This document shows positions 18,401 through 25,007 of a stretch of 64,000 nucleotides of DNA, piece by piece; positions within the stretch are counted from its first letter, which is position 1; each line of letters begins with the position of its first letter. The stretch spans positions 3,038,001 to 3,102,000 of the forward strand of contig NZ_WJFD01000001.1 of assembly GCF_009647655.1 (NCBI RefSeq). Direction: 5' to 3'. Origin of the DNA: Chitinophaga sp. SYP-B3965. Its GTDB lineage: Bacteria; Bacteroidota; Bacteroidia; Chitinophagales; Chitinophagaceae. The notes below the pieces were generated by a model. It ran no database searches. It was not told where the DNA came from and saw nothing but the letters and a program-made list of their open reading frames with translations. The position numbers were made by a program, and so were the translations under genes.

Positions 18401-18966
18401 GCCAGTTCAGAACGGCCTCTTAAAGAAACTTCCTGCTGCTCAAACCCCGTAAAACTCACAGCCAGCGTAGCATTCGAAGGCACTCCTGCCACCCGGAAAT
18501 TACCTGATACATCCGCAGCGGCCCCCTTCCCTGTACCTTTCACTAAAACCGTAGCCCCGGGCAATGGCGCACCCGCTTCATCCAGCACACGCCCGGAAAC
18601 ATTTAAAGTGGGAATACTATCGGAAACAGTATCTGTAGCCCTGGGACGCAGAATGATCACCTCATCCCGGTAGATCCATTCCAGCCCTTTTCCTTTGAAG
18701 AGGAATTGCAGTGCATCTTCCAGTTTGGTAGCTTTAAACTGTACCCTGGCATAGACTTCCTTTTCGTTGACCATTTTACCGGCATACATGATCTTAATAC
18801 CGGTTTGTTGCAGGATGGCCTTAAAGATCTTCCCCAATGTGATCTGCTGTGCCTGTAGTGTAATAACAGCATCTTTTTGCCAGGCGGCACTTGCATCTGT
18901 GATGCCATAACAAAGCATCAGAAAGCACAGTAGGAAACTGCGTAAACAATTGCGGAATAGTTGCAT
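15418..18966 (-). CDS. SusC/RagA TonB-linked transporter with N-terminal STN signalling domain
   Basis: A 1182-residue outer membrane transporter. After the signal peptide come an STN (secretin/TonB short N-terminal) domain at about 30-105 (QQITLGKIFKAILQQTGIKI, KATKLEDALQFLFKGKGLEW), a carboxypeptidase-like domain (about 122-195: GRVLDEAGAPLPGATVLVKG), a plug (about 205-330: SDILSRLEGVTTSILFDRR, IWGARAANGVIVINTKKGQF), and a large barrel ending in an aromatic C-terminus (PPKRIAFGLRMDL). The STN domain is the part that signals to FecR-type anti-sigma factors, and such a pair with an ECF sigma factor is divergently encoded at 19274-20924. Transport thus likely drives its own transcription. The gene ends 17 bp before its SusD partner. 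Confidence 0.94.
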   Translation of the reverse strand: MQLFRNCLRSFLLCFLMLCYGITDASAAWQKDAVITLQAQQITLGKIFKAILQQTGIKIMYAGKMVNEKEVYARVQFKATKLEDALQFLFKGKGLEWIYRDEVIILRPRATDTVSDSIPTLNVSGRVLDEAGAPLPGATVLVKGTGKGAAADVSGNFRVAGVPSNATLAVSFTGFEQQEVSLRGRSELALSLKRQAKTIDKVEVFSTGYQDVPKERATGSFEFVNNEELNRRVGSDILSRLEGVTTSILFDRRRALASDMGIGLNNLIIRGLSTLDTDLQSPLIVVDNFPYDGNINNINPNDVENITILKDAAAASIWGARAANGVIVINTKKGQFNQPAKLSFNANMTITEKPDLFHFPRMSSSEFIDVESFLFGKGYYNNIISNSEYPGLSDATEILLKRRSGLISAADSAAGIDALRSRDMRHDFERYIYRTAISQQYALNLTGGSDKVKYAVSGGFDRTPSILKGDNYKRITLNSDNSFTPIKKLILQLGVRFTSVQSTDNSLGDIGANTYSIRENYKLPSYARLADDQGNYLSIPFMYREGYTDTAGAGRLLDWKYRPLQELDNADLRTKEREFVINTGVNYKLTDFLSLQANYQFQFASIVASRHFSKETYFVRDLVNLFTNFNTTVPSLRYPMPIGGVLSENRIERNAHMGRGQLNFNHSWRNKHQVNGVIGSEIRENINTGSAKRTYGYDEDKLTFITVDNLTSFPQYGNRGNARVPAGTNGYTKTTDHFVSFYGNAAYTYDNRYTISASGRRDAANQFGVDVNDQWKPFWSLGASWNIANEPFFKVKAISYLRFRTNYGYQGNVNNKLSPYTILSYQNASALSNNIPYANISTPANPGLSWETTKQFNAGLDFRIAGNRLSGSLDVYQKNSNDLILSAPMDFTSGVTSVLKNSASMKGNGIDVLLNSLNVNGRVQWRTELGFSYVTNKVTDFLTDGKIPTVGNIVPERGIFIVPRINRTPYSIFSYPFAGLDPLTGDPQGYSGQKVTKNYVELSGQRLDTGNIIYHGSAIPTIFGNINNSVRYRGISLSINISYRFNYYFRKNTISYSTLYSNGIAHADFSKRWKQPGDEKYTTVPSMIYPTSNANRDLFYAYSSVNVLKGDNIRLNNIRLSYDLGNTVIKRLSLKQVQVYMNVENLGIIWRANKEGLDPDYDTGNTAYMPPKRIAFGLRMDL

Positions 18967-19273
18967 ACAATAGCGTTGATATTGGTTGATCTTTACGTAT
19001 TCATATTCATAGTGGTCCCCCCACCGTCAAGCGCTAAATGATGAAGAAAATAATAGTCTCAGGTAGATGGAGATATCTCCATCAGATACAACAATTGCCG
19101 GTAAGGGACGCCCGAATTAATTCACACGATTTACTATAAGACCAATTTTAACAAACGGGGGAGTAAGTGCCGGGGTAATTTTTTAATAATAATTTAAAAA
19201 TGCTACTTTTAACCGCCTCCAAGCTTCTGACAAGGCACTCTTTTTAGCTGCGAACTAGCTATTTGCTTCAATC
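18967..19273. other. Intergenic control region between susC and the ECF sigma gene
   Basis: This 307-bp stretch has no gene that I can support. It should hold the divergent promoters of the SusC operon (minus) and the sigma/FecR operon (plus). It contains an 18-bp perfect palindrome at 19066-19083, AT-rich tracts at 19180-19200, and the sequence GCGAACTAGCTATTTGC shortly before the sigma start. No clear TAnnTTTG element was found for either gene, consistent with control by the ECF sigma factor on the SusC side. Confidence 0.5.
19066..19083. promoter_or_regulatory. 18-bp perfect palindrome upstream of the STN-SusC gene
   Basis: GATGGAGATATCTCCATC reads the same on both strands. It lies 100 bp before the SusC start and 190 bp before the sigma start. 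A symmetric operator for a dimeric regulator is possible; no second copy was found in the window. Confidence 0.4.
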
Positions 19274-19789
19274 ATGATAGACGGATATAATGATTTTGAC
19301 CATCTCTATACTACCTACAGGCGGTGGTTAATGGTAATAGCTGTAGGCATCCTGCAAAATGAACAGGAAGCAGAAGAACTCGTACAGGAATTCTTCATAG
19401 ACCTGTGGCAACACCAGACCTATAAAAATATCCCTGTCGGCAGCAAAGAAGCCACACAGAATTATCTCTTCGTGAGTATCAAAAACCGATGCCTTAACCG
19501 GATAGCCAGAGAAGATACACGGCTGAAGCGGCTCAACAGGTTCCTGATCATGCCCGGGCCTGTTACGCTACCCGACAATAAACTGGAAAATACAGAACTT
19601 AAAAATCAGCTGGATGATGCCATCGGGCAACTACCGCCCCGGCAAAACCAGGTATTTCAAAGCGCCTACCTCATGGATAAAAGCAGGAAAGAGATTGCGG
19701 ATGAAATGAAGATCAGTGAAAAAACTGTAAAGAAACAAATGCAGCTGGCATTAAAGGCTTTACGTAATTATCTGAAAAACATCCATTAA
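19274..19789 (+). CDS. ECF-type RNA polymerase sigma factor
   Basis: A 171-residue sigma-70 family factor of ECF type. Region 2 is at about 8-80 (YTTYRRWLMVIAVGILQNEQ, EAEELVQEFFIDLWQHQ, NYLFVSIKNRCLNRIARED), and region 4 at about 110-165 (DDAIGQLPPRQNQVFQSAYL, KSRKEIADEMKISEKTVKKQ) with a helix-turn-helix. It would direct RNA polymerase to the SusC/SusD promoter upstream. It is followed after 37 bp by the FecR gene, the normal order for SusC-type cell-surface signalling systems in Bacteroidota. Released or activated when the STN domain of the transporter signals through FecR. Confidence 0.93.
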   Translation: MIDGYNDFDHLYTTYRRWLMVIAVGILQNEQEAEELVQEFFIDLWQHQTYKNIPVGSKEATQNYLFVSIKNRCLNRIAREDTRLKRLNRFLIMPGPVTLPDNKLENTELKNQLDDAIGQLPPRQNQVFQSAYLMDKSRKEIADEMKISEKTVKKQMQLALKALRNYLKNIH

Positions 19790-19826
19790 TCCCTTACTCC
19801 TAACACTTCATAAAACGGTATTCATA

Positions 19827-20924
19827 ATGATGCAGACGGATCGTGAACATATTTTCAAATTAATGACCCTTAAGCTGTCCGGCCTGATAGACGCGGAAGA
19901 GGAAGTGTGGCTGGATAACCTGATAAAGAATGATACCAACGTTCAGCTCCAATGGAATGAACTGCTCAACGCATATAACCCCAAAGACATTGATAACCGG
20001 TTTGCCCGGTATGATAAAAAGAGCTTCTTTAAAAAAGCCGGCGTGTTCTCTTTAAGGAATACGCGGGTGGCGGCCGGACTGGTTGGCCTGATCATTGGCA
20101 GCCTTATCATCTGGATGAGTTACAAAGGACCTGCAGAAAAGAAACAGACCGCCGGACTCATTGTACTTACATTAGCCAATGGAGAAACCATCGGGCTTTC
20201 TGGCACACCTGATACCCTCACCGTAGCAGGCACACAGTTTTCCAATTCCGGCAAGTCCTTGACCTATAATACAGGCGATCAAACACCCGGAGGCTGGAAT
20301 AGCCTCACCGTACCTATTGGCATGGATTATAAAATTGATCTCCCTGATGGATCACAGGTATGGATGAACAGCGCCACTACCCTCAATTTCCCTTTCCGTT
20401 TTTCCGGTAATACCCGGGAAATAAGAATAACCGGAGAAGCTTATCTGAAGATAGCACCAGATGCAAGCCGGCCATTCATTGTACAGGCCGGCGCATCTAC
20501 AATACAGGTACTGGGTACTGCATTCAATGTAAATACTTATGATACGGCAGCAGTGAAAATATCATTGGTGGAAGGAGCCGTACAGATGAAAGCAGGCAAC
20601 CAGGCAGTAAAACTTTCACCCGGTCAGGAAGCAGTGTTGCAAAATGCCACCACACTGATATCTCATAGCTTTGATGCAGAAGAGGTACTGGCCTGGCAAA
20701 AAGGCATCTATTACTTCAACAATGCCAGTCTTCGGCAGATCACAGAAGTATTGCCAAGATGGTTTGGTATTTCAGTAGTGATGGACAAGCCAGATGTTGG
20801 CGGAGATCTTTTCAGCGGACTGGTGAACAGGAACAAACCCATCCGTACTTTCCTGGAGAATCTGAAAAGCACAACAGCGGTTGATTATTATTTCGATAAG
20901 GAAGGGGTATTACATTTTAAGTAG
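19827..20924 (+). CDS. FecR-family anti-sigma factor
   Basis: A 365-residue membrane anti-sigma regulator. The N-terminal ~75 residues are cytoplasmic (HIFKLMTLKLSGLIDAEEEV, WLDNLIKNDTNVQLQWNEL), one TM helix is at about 78-98 (VAAGLVGLIIGSLIIWMSYK), and the periplasmic part contains the FecR domain (about 160-265: LTVPIGMDYKIDLPDGSQVW, MNSATTLNFPFRF, YLKIAPDASRPFIVQAGAST, VLGTAFNVNTY, VKLSPGQEAVLQ). The C-terminal DUF4974-like domain (YYFNNASLRQITEVLPRWFG) is the STN-like contact module of the family. It works with the sigma factor at 19274 and the STN-SusC at 15418. Its last 8 bp overlap the opposing epimerase-like gene. Confidence 0.93.
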   Translation: MMQTDREHIFKLMTLKLSGLIDAEEEVWLDNLIKNDTNVQLQWNELLNAYNPKDIDNRFARYDKKSFFKKAGVFSLRNTRVAAGLVGLIIGSLIIWMSYKGPAEKKQTAGLIVLTLANGETIGLSGTPDTLTVAGTQFSNSGKSLTYNTGDQTPGGWNSLTVPIGMDYKIDLPDGSQVWMNSATTLNFPFRFSGNTREIRITGEAYLKIAPDASRPFIVQAGASTIQVLGTAFNVNTYDTAAVKISLVEGAVQMKAGNQAVKLSPGQEAVLQNATTLISHSFDAEEVLAWQKGIYYFNNASLRQITEVLPRWFGISVVMDKPDVGGDLFSGLVNRNKPIRTFLENLKSTTAVDYYFDKEGVLHFK

Positions 20925-21579
20925 CAGATTTCGCCAGCTTAACAATATCTTTTACTTCCAATACCTTTTTGCTATAACCATTTTTAGTGACCTCGATCAT
21001 AGCCTGCCCCAGTTCTTTTAATGTACTCACAAAAGAAGGGAATACAGCCCGGGCAAAAGGATACATCCAGCTCATATAATGATAGTACTTCTTTACATTC
21101 TTTAACCCTTTGGTAGGTTGCATATAACCAGGGCGGAAAGCATATACTTTCTTAAAGGGCAGGTTCATCAGATCATTCTCTGTTTTACCCTTTACCCTTG
21201 CCCACATCACACGCCCCTTCTCTGAACTGTCTGTTCCCGAACCGGAAACATAGCAGAAGATCATCTCCGGGTTTGCTTTGCTCAGGATCTGCGCCATGTA
21301 AAGCGTAAGCGTATAGGTCATTTTATAATAGTCTGCTTCATTCATGCCAATAGCAGATACGCCCAGGCAAAAGTAACAGGCATCATAACCCCTGAGCTCG
21401 CTCTCAATAGAAGATAGTTCGAAGAAATCTCCATGAATGATCTCCTTCAGCTTGGGATGTTTAACACCCAGGGGCTTCCGGTTGATCAACAGTACGGCAG
21501 ATATGTCCGGGTTTTGCAGGCATTCATGCAGAACGCCCTCTCCCACCATACCGGTGGATCCTGTGATAATTACATTCAT
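20917..21579 (-). CDS. NAD(P)-binding atypical SDR (epimerase-like)
   Basis: A 220-residue Rossmann-fold protein of the atypical SDR/NAD(P)H-binding group related to HTATIP2-type proteins. The N-terminal cofactor loop is MNVIITGSTGMVGEGVLHEC (GxTGxxG). The segments YDACYFCLGVSAIGMNEADY, MIFCYVSGSGTDSSEKG and KKVYAFRPGYMQPTKGLKNV follow the family pattern. A catalytic YxxxK is not clear, so enzymatic activity is uncertain. It is transcribed alone from a promoter very close to its start (21584-21591) and is divergent from the encapsulin operon; no functional link to that operon is evident. Confidence 0.85.
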   Translation of the reverse strand: MNVIITGSTGMVGEGVLHECLQNPDISAVLLINRKPLGVKHPKLKEIIHGDFFELSSIESELRGYDACYFCLGVSAIGMNEADYYKMTYTLTLYMAQILSKANPEMIFCYVSGSGTDSSEKGRVMWARVKGKTENDLMNLPFKKVYAFRPGYMQPTKGLKNVKKYYHYMSWMYPFARAVFPSFVSTLKELGQAMIEVTKNGYSKKVLEVKDIVKLAKSAT

Positions 21580-21583
21580 CTGC

Positions 21584-21591
21584 CAAATTTA
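21584..21591 (-). promoter_or_regulatory. -7 element 4 nt before the epimerase-like gene
   Basis: The minus strand reads TAAATTTG (consensus TAnnTTTG) followed by GCAG and the ATG at 21579. A transcription start a few bases downstream of the -7 box would fall on or next to the start codon, so the mRNA would be leaderless or nearly so. Confidence 0.5.
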
Positions 21592-21643
21592 GGGTAGAAA
21601 GCAGAGAACCCGACATTTTTAATATTTTTTACCGGTTATGTAT

Positions 21644-21666
21644 TAGTCTATCAATTTTATAGACTA
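21644..21666 (+). promoter_or_regulatory. Operator-like palindrome in the encapsulin operon promoter
   Basis: TAGTCTAT and ATAGACTA form 8-bp arms around the 7-nt spacer CAATTTT. The core GTCTAY-N7-RTAGAC followed by TAT recurs with identical spacing at 57098-57116. It lies 42 bp before the shell start and covers the -33 region of the likely promoter, a placement that suits a repressor. A dimeric Rrf2-type (CymR/IscR-like) sulfur regulator is one guess; the binding protein is not in the window. Confidence 0.7.
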
Positions 21667-21677
21667 TCTTAGAACTG

Positions 21678-21685
21678 TATATTTA
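21678..21685 (+). promoter_or_regulatory. -7 element of the encapsulin operon
   Basis: TATATTTA, one base off TAnnTTTG, 22 nt before the ATG at 21708. A TTTT near 21655-21658 is a weak -33 candidate and lies inside the palindrome. Confidence 0.4.
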
Positions 21686-21707
21686 AACCACCACAAAAAA
21701 CAACCCA

Positions 21708-22628
21708 ATGTCTCAACAACCAGCCAAGCAAACCGCTTTAGGTGATGTAGCCGCACGCCAGCTAGCCATTGCCACCAGGACCGTCCCCCAGCTTTCCATC
21801 ATCACGCCCAGATGGCTTACGCACCTCTTAAGCTGGATACCCGTAGAATCAGGTATCTATAGAGTGAACAAAGTAAAGGATGCCAGCAGTGTACAGGTTG
21901 ATTGTTCTGCCCGGGACGAAAGGACCCTCCCCACCACTTATGTAGATTACATTGAGAACCCGCGGGAGTATTTATTAAGTGCGGTGAACACTGTACTGGA
22001 TGTACACACCCGTGTATCTGACCTCTACAGCAAACCTTACAACCAGATCAGCGAACAATTACGACTGACCATCGAGACCATTAAAGAAAGACAGGAAAGC
22101 GAACTGATCAACAACGTAGAATATGGCCTGCTGCACAGCATTGCCCCATCTCAAAGGATCAAAACACGCAAAGGCCCTCCCACCCCGGATGACCTGGATG
22201 AACTGATCACGAAGGTCTGGAAAGAACCCGGTTTCTTTTTATTACATCCGCTCACCATTGCAGCATTTGGAAGGGAATGTACCCGCAGAGGTGTTCCCCC
22301 TCCCACCGTTTCTCTTTTCGGCTCCCAGTTCATTACATGGAGAGGCATTCCATTGATCCCCTCAGATAAAGTGCCCATTGAAAATAATACTTCCAAGATC
22401 CTGCTTATCAGAACAGGTGAAGCTCGCCAGGGTGTGGTAGGTCTTTTCCAGCCGGGCCTTCCGGGAGAACAGTCTCCGGGACTATCAGTTCGTTTTATGG
22501 GTATTAATGATAAAGCCATTGCCTCTTACCTGGTGTCATTATATTGTTCTTTATCTGTGCTGGTAGATGATGCTATCGCAGTATTGGATGATGTAGAAAT
22601 TGGAAATTACCATGAGTACAAATACTAA
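21708..22628 (+). CDS. Family 2A encapsulin shell protein
   Basis: A 306-residue HK97-fold shell protein of encapsulin family 2A (relatives of Synechococcus SrpI). The N-terminal arm is extended (TALGDVAARQLAIATRTVPQ), then LSIITPRWLTHLLSWIPVES, the helix with TIKERQESELINNVEYGLLH, the P-domain-like LDELITKVWKEPGFFLLHPL and AAFGRECTRRGVPPPTVSLF, and C-terminal strands LIRTGEARQGVVGLFQPGLP and GLSVRFMGINDKAIASYLVS. These follow the family 2A shell order and its usual length. Many copies self-assemble into a closed compartment that encloses a cysteine desulfurase, encoded next and overlapping by 17 bp. There is no cyclic-nucleotide-binding insert, which separates it from family 2B. Regulation probably involves the palindrome at 21644. 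Confidence 0.95.
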   Translation: MSQQPAKQTALGDVAARQLAIATRTVPQLSIITPRWLTHLLSWIPVESGIYRVNKVKDASSVQVDCSARDERTLPTTYVDYIENPREYLLSAVNTVLDVHTRVSDLYSKPYNQISEQLRLTIETIKERQESELINNVEYGLLHSIAPSQRIKTRKGPPTPDDLDELITKVWKEPGFFLLHPLTIAAFGRECTRRGVPPPTVSLFGSQFITWRGIPLIPSDKVPIENNTSKILLIRTGEARQGVVGLFQPGLPGEQSPGLSVRFMGINDKAIASYLVSLYCSLSVLVDDAIAVLDDVEIGNYHEYKY

Positions 22629-24195
22629 CTTACCGGACGTTTCGCTCCTGGAACAATTGGCGAATCAGTTTTTCAAAGGAAGTACGGCAGCTGTACCGCC
22701 TAAACATGATCCCATCCTCCATCCGGGAAATAACGTAGATATCAACGATCCGCAAACCAGCCTGCCGGATCCCAATCTCACAGGTGGTATTCCTAAGTCT
22801 GTGGCAGGAAGCGGCGTATCCCCTTCCAGTTATCAGTTACCGCATCCGAAAGAGGATATCCCTTTTTATGGAGATCAAACCTTTGATTGGAACATTCAGA
22901 CTTTCATTCCTACCGGGCAATTACCGCTTTCCGGTACAGATTATTATTTCCTGCCCGGAAAAGAAACGCCTCCGCCTTTTGATGTGAACCGTATCAAACA
23001 GGATTTCCCCATCCTGCAGGAACGGGTAAATGGCAGACCATTGATCTGGCTGGATAATGCAGCCACTACACAAAAACCGAAGCAGGTGATAGATCGCATC
23101 AGTTATTTCTATCAGCATGAGAACTCTAATATTCACAGAGCAGCACATGCCCTTGCAGCAAAAGCTACAGATGCTTACGAAGCTGCCCGTTCCAAAGTGC
23201 AGCATTTCCTGAATGCCCGCTCCCCGAATGAGATCGTGTTTGTAAGAGGTGCTACAGAAGGGATCAATCTGGTTGCCAAAAGTTGGGGAGAACAACATTT
23301 GCAGGCCGGAGATGAGATCATCCTCAGTCACCTGGAACATCATGCCAACATTGTACCCTGGCAGCAATTAGCATTGCGCAAGGGTCTAAAACTGCGGGTT
23401 ATTCCGGTAGATGAAGATGGACAGCTGATACTTGCAGAGTATACCAAACTACTGAACAGTAAAACCAAACTAGTATCCTTCACACAGGTATCTAATGCAT
23501 TAGGTACTATCACACCTGCAAAACAGATTGTAGAACTGGCACATCAGGCTGGTGCAAAAGTTTTGGTAGATGGCGCACAATCCGTTTCCCATCTCCGCTC
23601 AGATGTACAATACCTGAATGCAGACTGGTTCGTATTCTCCGGTCATAAAATATTCGGGCCCACAGGCATTGGCGTATTATACGGCAAAGAAGAACTGCTG
23701 AACCAAACACAACCCTGGCAAGGCGGCGGTAATATGATCTCAGACGTTACGTTTGAACATACCCAGTTCCATCCTGCGCCCGGAAGATTTGAAGCAGGTA
23801 CCGGCAATATTGCAGATGCTGTAGGATTAGGTGCTGCTTTGGATTACGTAAGTAAGTTAGGCATTGATCTCATCAATCAGTATGAACATGCATTACTGCT
23901 TTACGGCACTAAACTCCTGAAAGAAGTACCGGGATTAAGGTTGATAGGAACCGCACCGGAAAAAGCCAGTGTGCTTTCATTTGTACTGGAAGGATTTAAA
24001 ACAGAAGAAGTGGGTGCCGCATTAAACAAAGAAGGGATTGCCGTACGTTCCGGTCATCACTGTGCCCAGCCCATCCTGAGAAGGTTTGGAGTGGAAAGCA
24101 CCGTTCGCCCTTCACTGGCATTTTATAATACCTGTGCGGACATAGATACTTTAGTTGCCACTTTACTCCGCCTTCAAAGCAGACACAGAAACTAA
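22612..24195 (+). CDS. Encapsulin cargo cysteine desulfurase (SufS-like, long N-terminal tail)
   Basis: A 527-residue PLP enzyme that takes sulfur from L-cysteine as an enzyme persulfide and releases alanine. The first ~120 residues are a Pro/Gly-rich, low-structure tail with LLEQLANQFF near the start, FDWNIQTFIPTGQLPL and YYFLPGKETPPP, matching the cargo-loading tails of family 2A desulfurases. The catalytic class V aminotransferase domain then begins (FDVNRIKQDFPILQERVNGR). Motifs: LDNAATTQKP (about 147-156), EHHANIVPW, SGHKIFGPTGIGVLYG with the PLP Lys at about 346, and RSGHHCAQPILRRFG with the catalytic Cys at about 484. The ATG at 22612 overlaps the shell gene; a TTG at 22600 is less likely. 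It ends TAATG with the acetyltransferase gene. No SufE or scaffold protein is adjacent, in keeping with a sulfur-storing rather than an Fe-S role. Confidence 0.95.
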   Translation: MSTNTNLPDVSLLEQLANQFFKGSTAAVPPKHDPILHPGNNVDINDPQTSLPDPNLTGGIPKSVAGSGVSPSSYQLPHPKEDIPFYGDQTFDWNIQTFIPTGQLPLSGTDYYFLPGKETPPPFDVNRIKQDFPILQERVNGRPLIWLDNAATTQKPKQVIDRISYFYQHENSNIHRAAHALAAKATDAYEAARSKVQHFLNARSPNEIVFVRGATEGINLVAKSWGEQHLQAGDEIILSHLEHHANIVPWQQLALRKGLKLRVIPVDEDGQLILAEYTKLLNSKTKLVSFTQVSNALGTITPAKQIVELAHQAGAKVLVDGAQSVSHLRSDVQYLNADWFVFSGHKIFGPTGIGVLYGKEELLNQTQPWQGGGNMISDVTFEHTQFHPAPGRFEAGTGNIADAVGLGAALDYVSKLGIDLINQYEHALLLYGTKLLKEVPGLRLIGTAPEKASVLSFVLEGFKTEEVGAALNKEGIAVRSGHHCAQPILRRFGVESTVRPSLAFYNTCADIDTLVATLLRLQSRHRN

Positions 24196-25007
24196 TGGAA
24201 AACGAACATATCCATACGTTCATTGCCCTGTTGCATCATACGCATAAAGCAGAATGGGAGGCCAGCCCCTCTACCACGGATGCTATTGCCTGGCTGAATG
24301 ATCTTTACGAGTTCCTCTTCCCCAATAACCATTTGAACAAACAAGCCAAATACCTGGGGATACTCAAAAAGAATCAGATAGACCTCGTAAACCTGCTGCT
24401 CAGTTACCTGGACCCGAAAGACATTGACATAGAAAATACGGTTGATGCTTTTTATGATTCCCTGGAATCCATTTACCAGAGCCTGCGGCAGGATGCCAAT
24501 AAAACGTATGAATGTGATCCTGCTGCTACCAGCATCCAGGAAGTGATCGTGTCCTATCCGGGATTTTATGCTATTGCCGTATACCGTATTGCCAACAGGT
24601 TAACACAACTGGAAGTGCCTATCCTCCCCCGGATATTGAGTGAACACGCACACGGCAAAACCGGTGTGGACATTCATCCCAATGCCAGTATTGATGTACC
24701 CTTCTTCATTGATCATGGCACAGGCATCGTAATTGGTGCTACAAGTATTATAGGAAAGAATGTAAGCATTTACCAGGGTGTTACCCTTGGCGCATCGCAG
24801 GTAAGTAAAGACCTCTCTGCCGTAAAAAGACATCCCACAGTAGAAGATAATGTGATCATTTATGCCCGAACCACCATATTAGGCGGTAATACGGTGATCG
24901 GGCATAATAGTATTATTGGCGGAAGTGTGTTCCTCACCAAAAGTGTACATCCTTATTCCAATGTATTCAACACACACCAGTTAAGGATCGATGTTAAAGC
25001 ACAATGA
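24195..25007 (+). CDS. cysE: Serine O-acetyltransferase (EpsC/CysE type)
   Basis: A 270-residue enzyme that makes O-acetyl-L-serine from serine and acetyl-CoA, the precursor of cysteine. An N-terminal helical domain (about 1-145) precedes a left-handed beta-helix of hexapeptide repeats: HAHGKTGVDIHPNASIDVPF, FIDHGTGIVIGATSIIG with the catalytic His at about 174, VSIYQGVTLGA, VIIYARTTILGGNTVIGHNS. After VIG most family members have Glu; here it is Ala, a small departure near the active-site region. The ATG overlaps the stop of the desulfurase gene (TAATG), so translation is coupled. Its place suggests that it supplies cysteine for the encapsulated desulfurase. The last 14 bp overlap the opposing Fn3 protein gene. 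Confidence 0.94.
   Translation: MENEHIHTFIALLHHTHKAEWEASPSTTDAIAWLNDLYEFLFPNNHLNKQAKYLGILKKNQIDLVNLLLSYLDPKDIDIENTVDAFYDSLESIYQSLRQDANKTYECDPAATSIQEVIVSYPGFYAIAVYRIANRLTQLEVPILPRILSEHAHGKTGVDIHPNASIDVPFFIDHGTGIVIGATSIIGKNVSIYQGVTLGASQVSKDLSAVKRHPTVEDNVIIYARTTILGGNTVIGHNSIIGGSVFLTKSVHPYSNVFNTHQLRIDVKAQ

Noticed and set aside
22600-22611. TTG start at 22600 for the desulfurase
   Set aside because: The first ATG is at 22612 and gives a tail like other family 2A cargo proteins.
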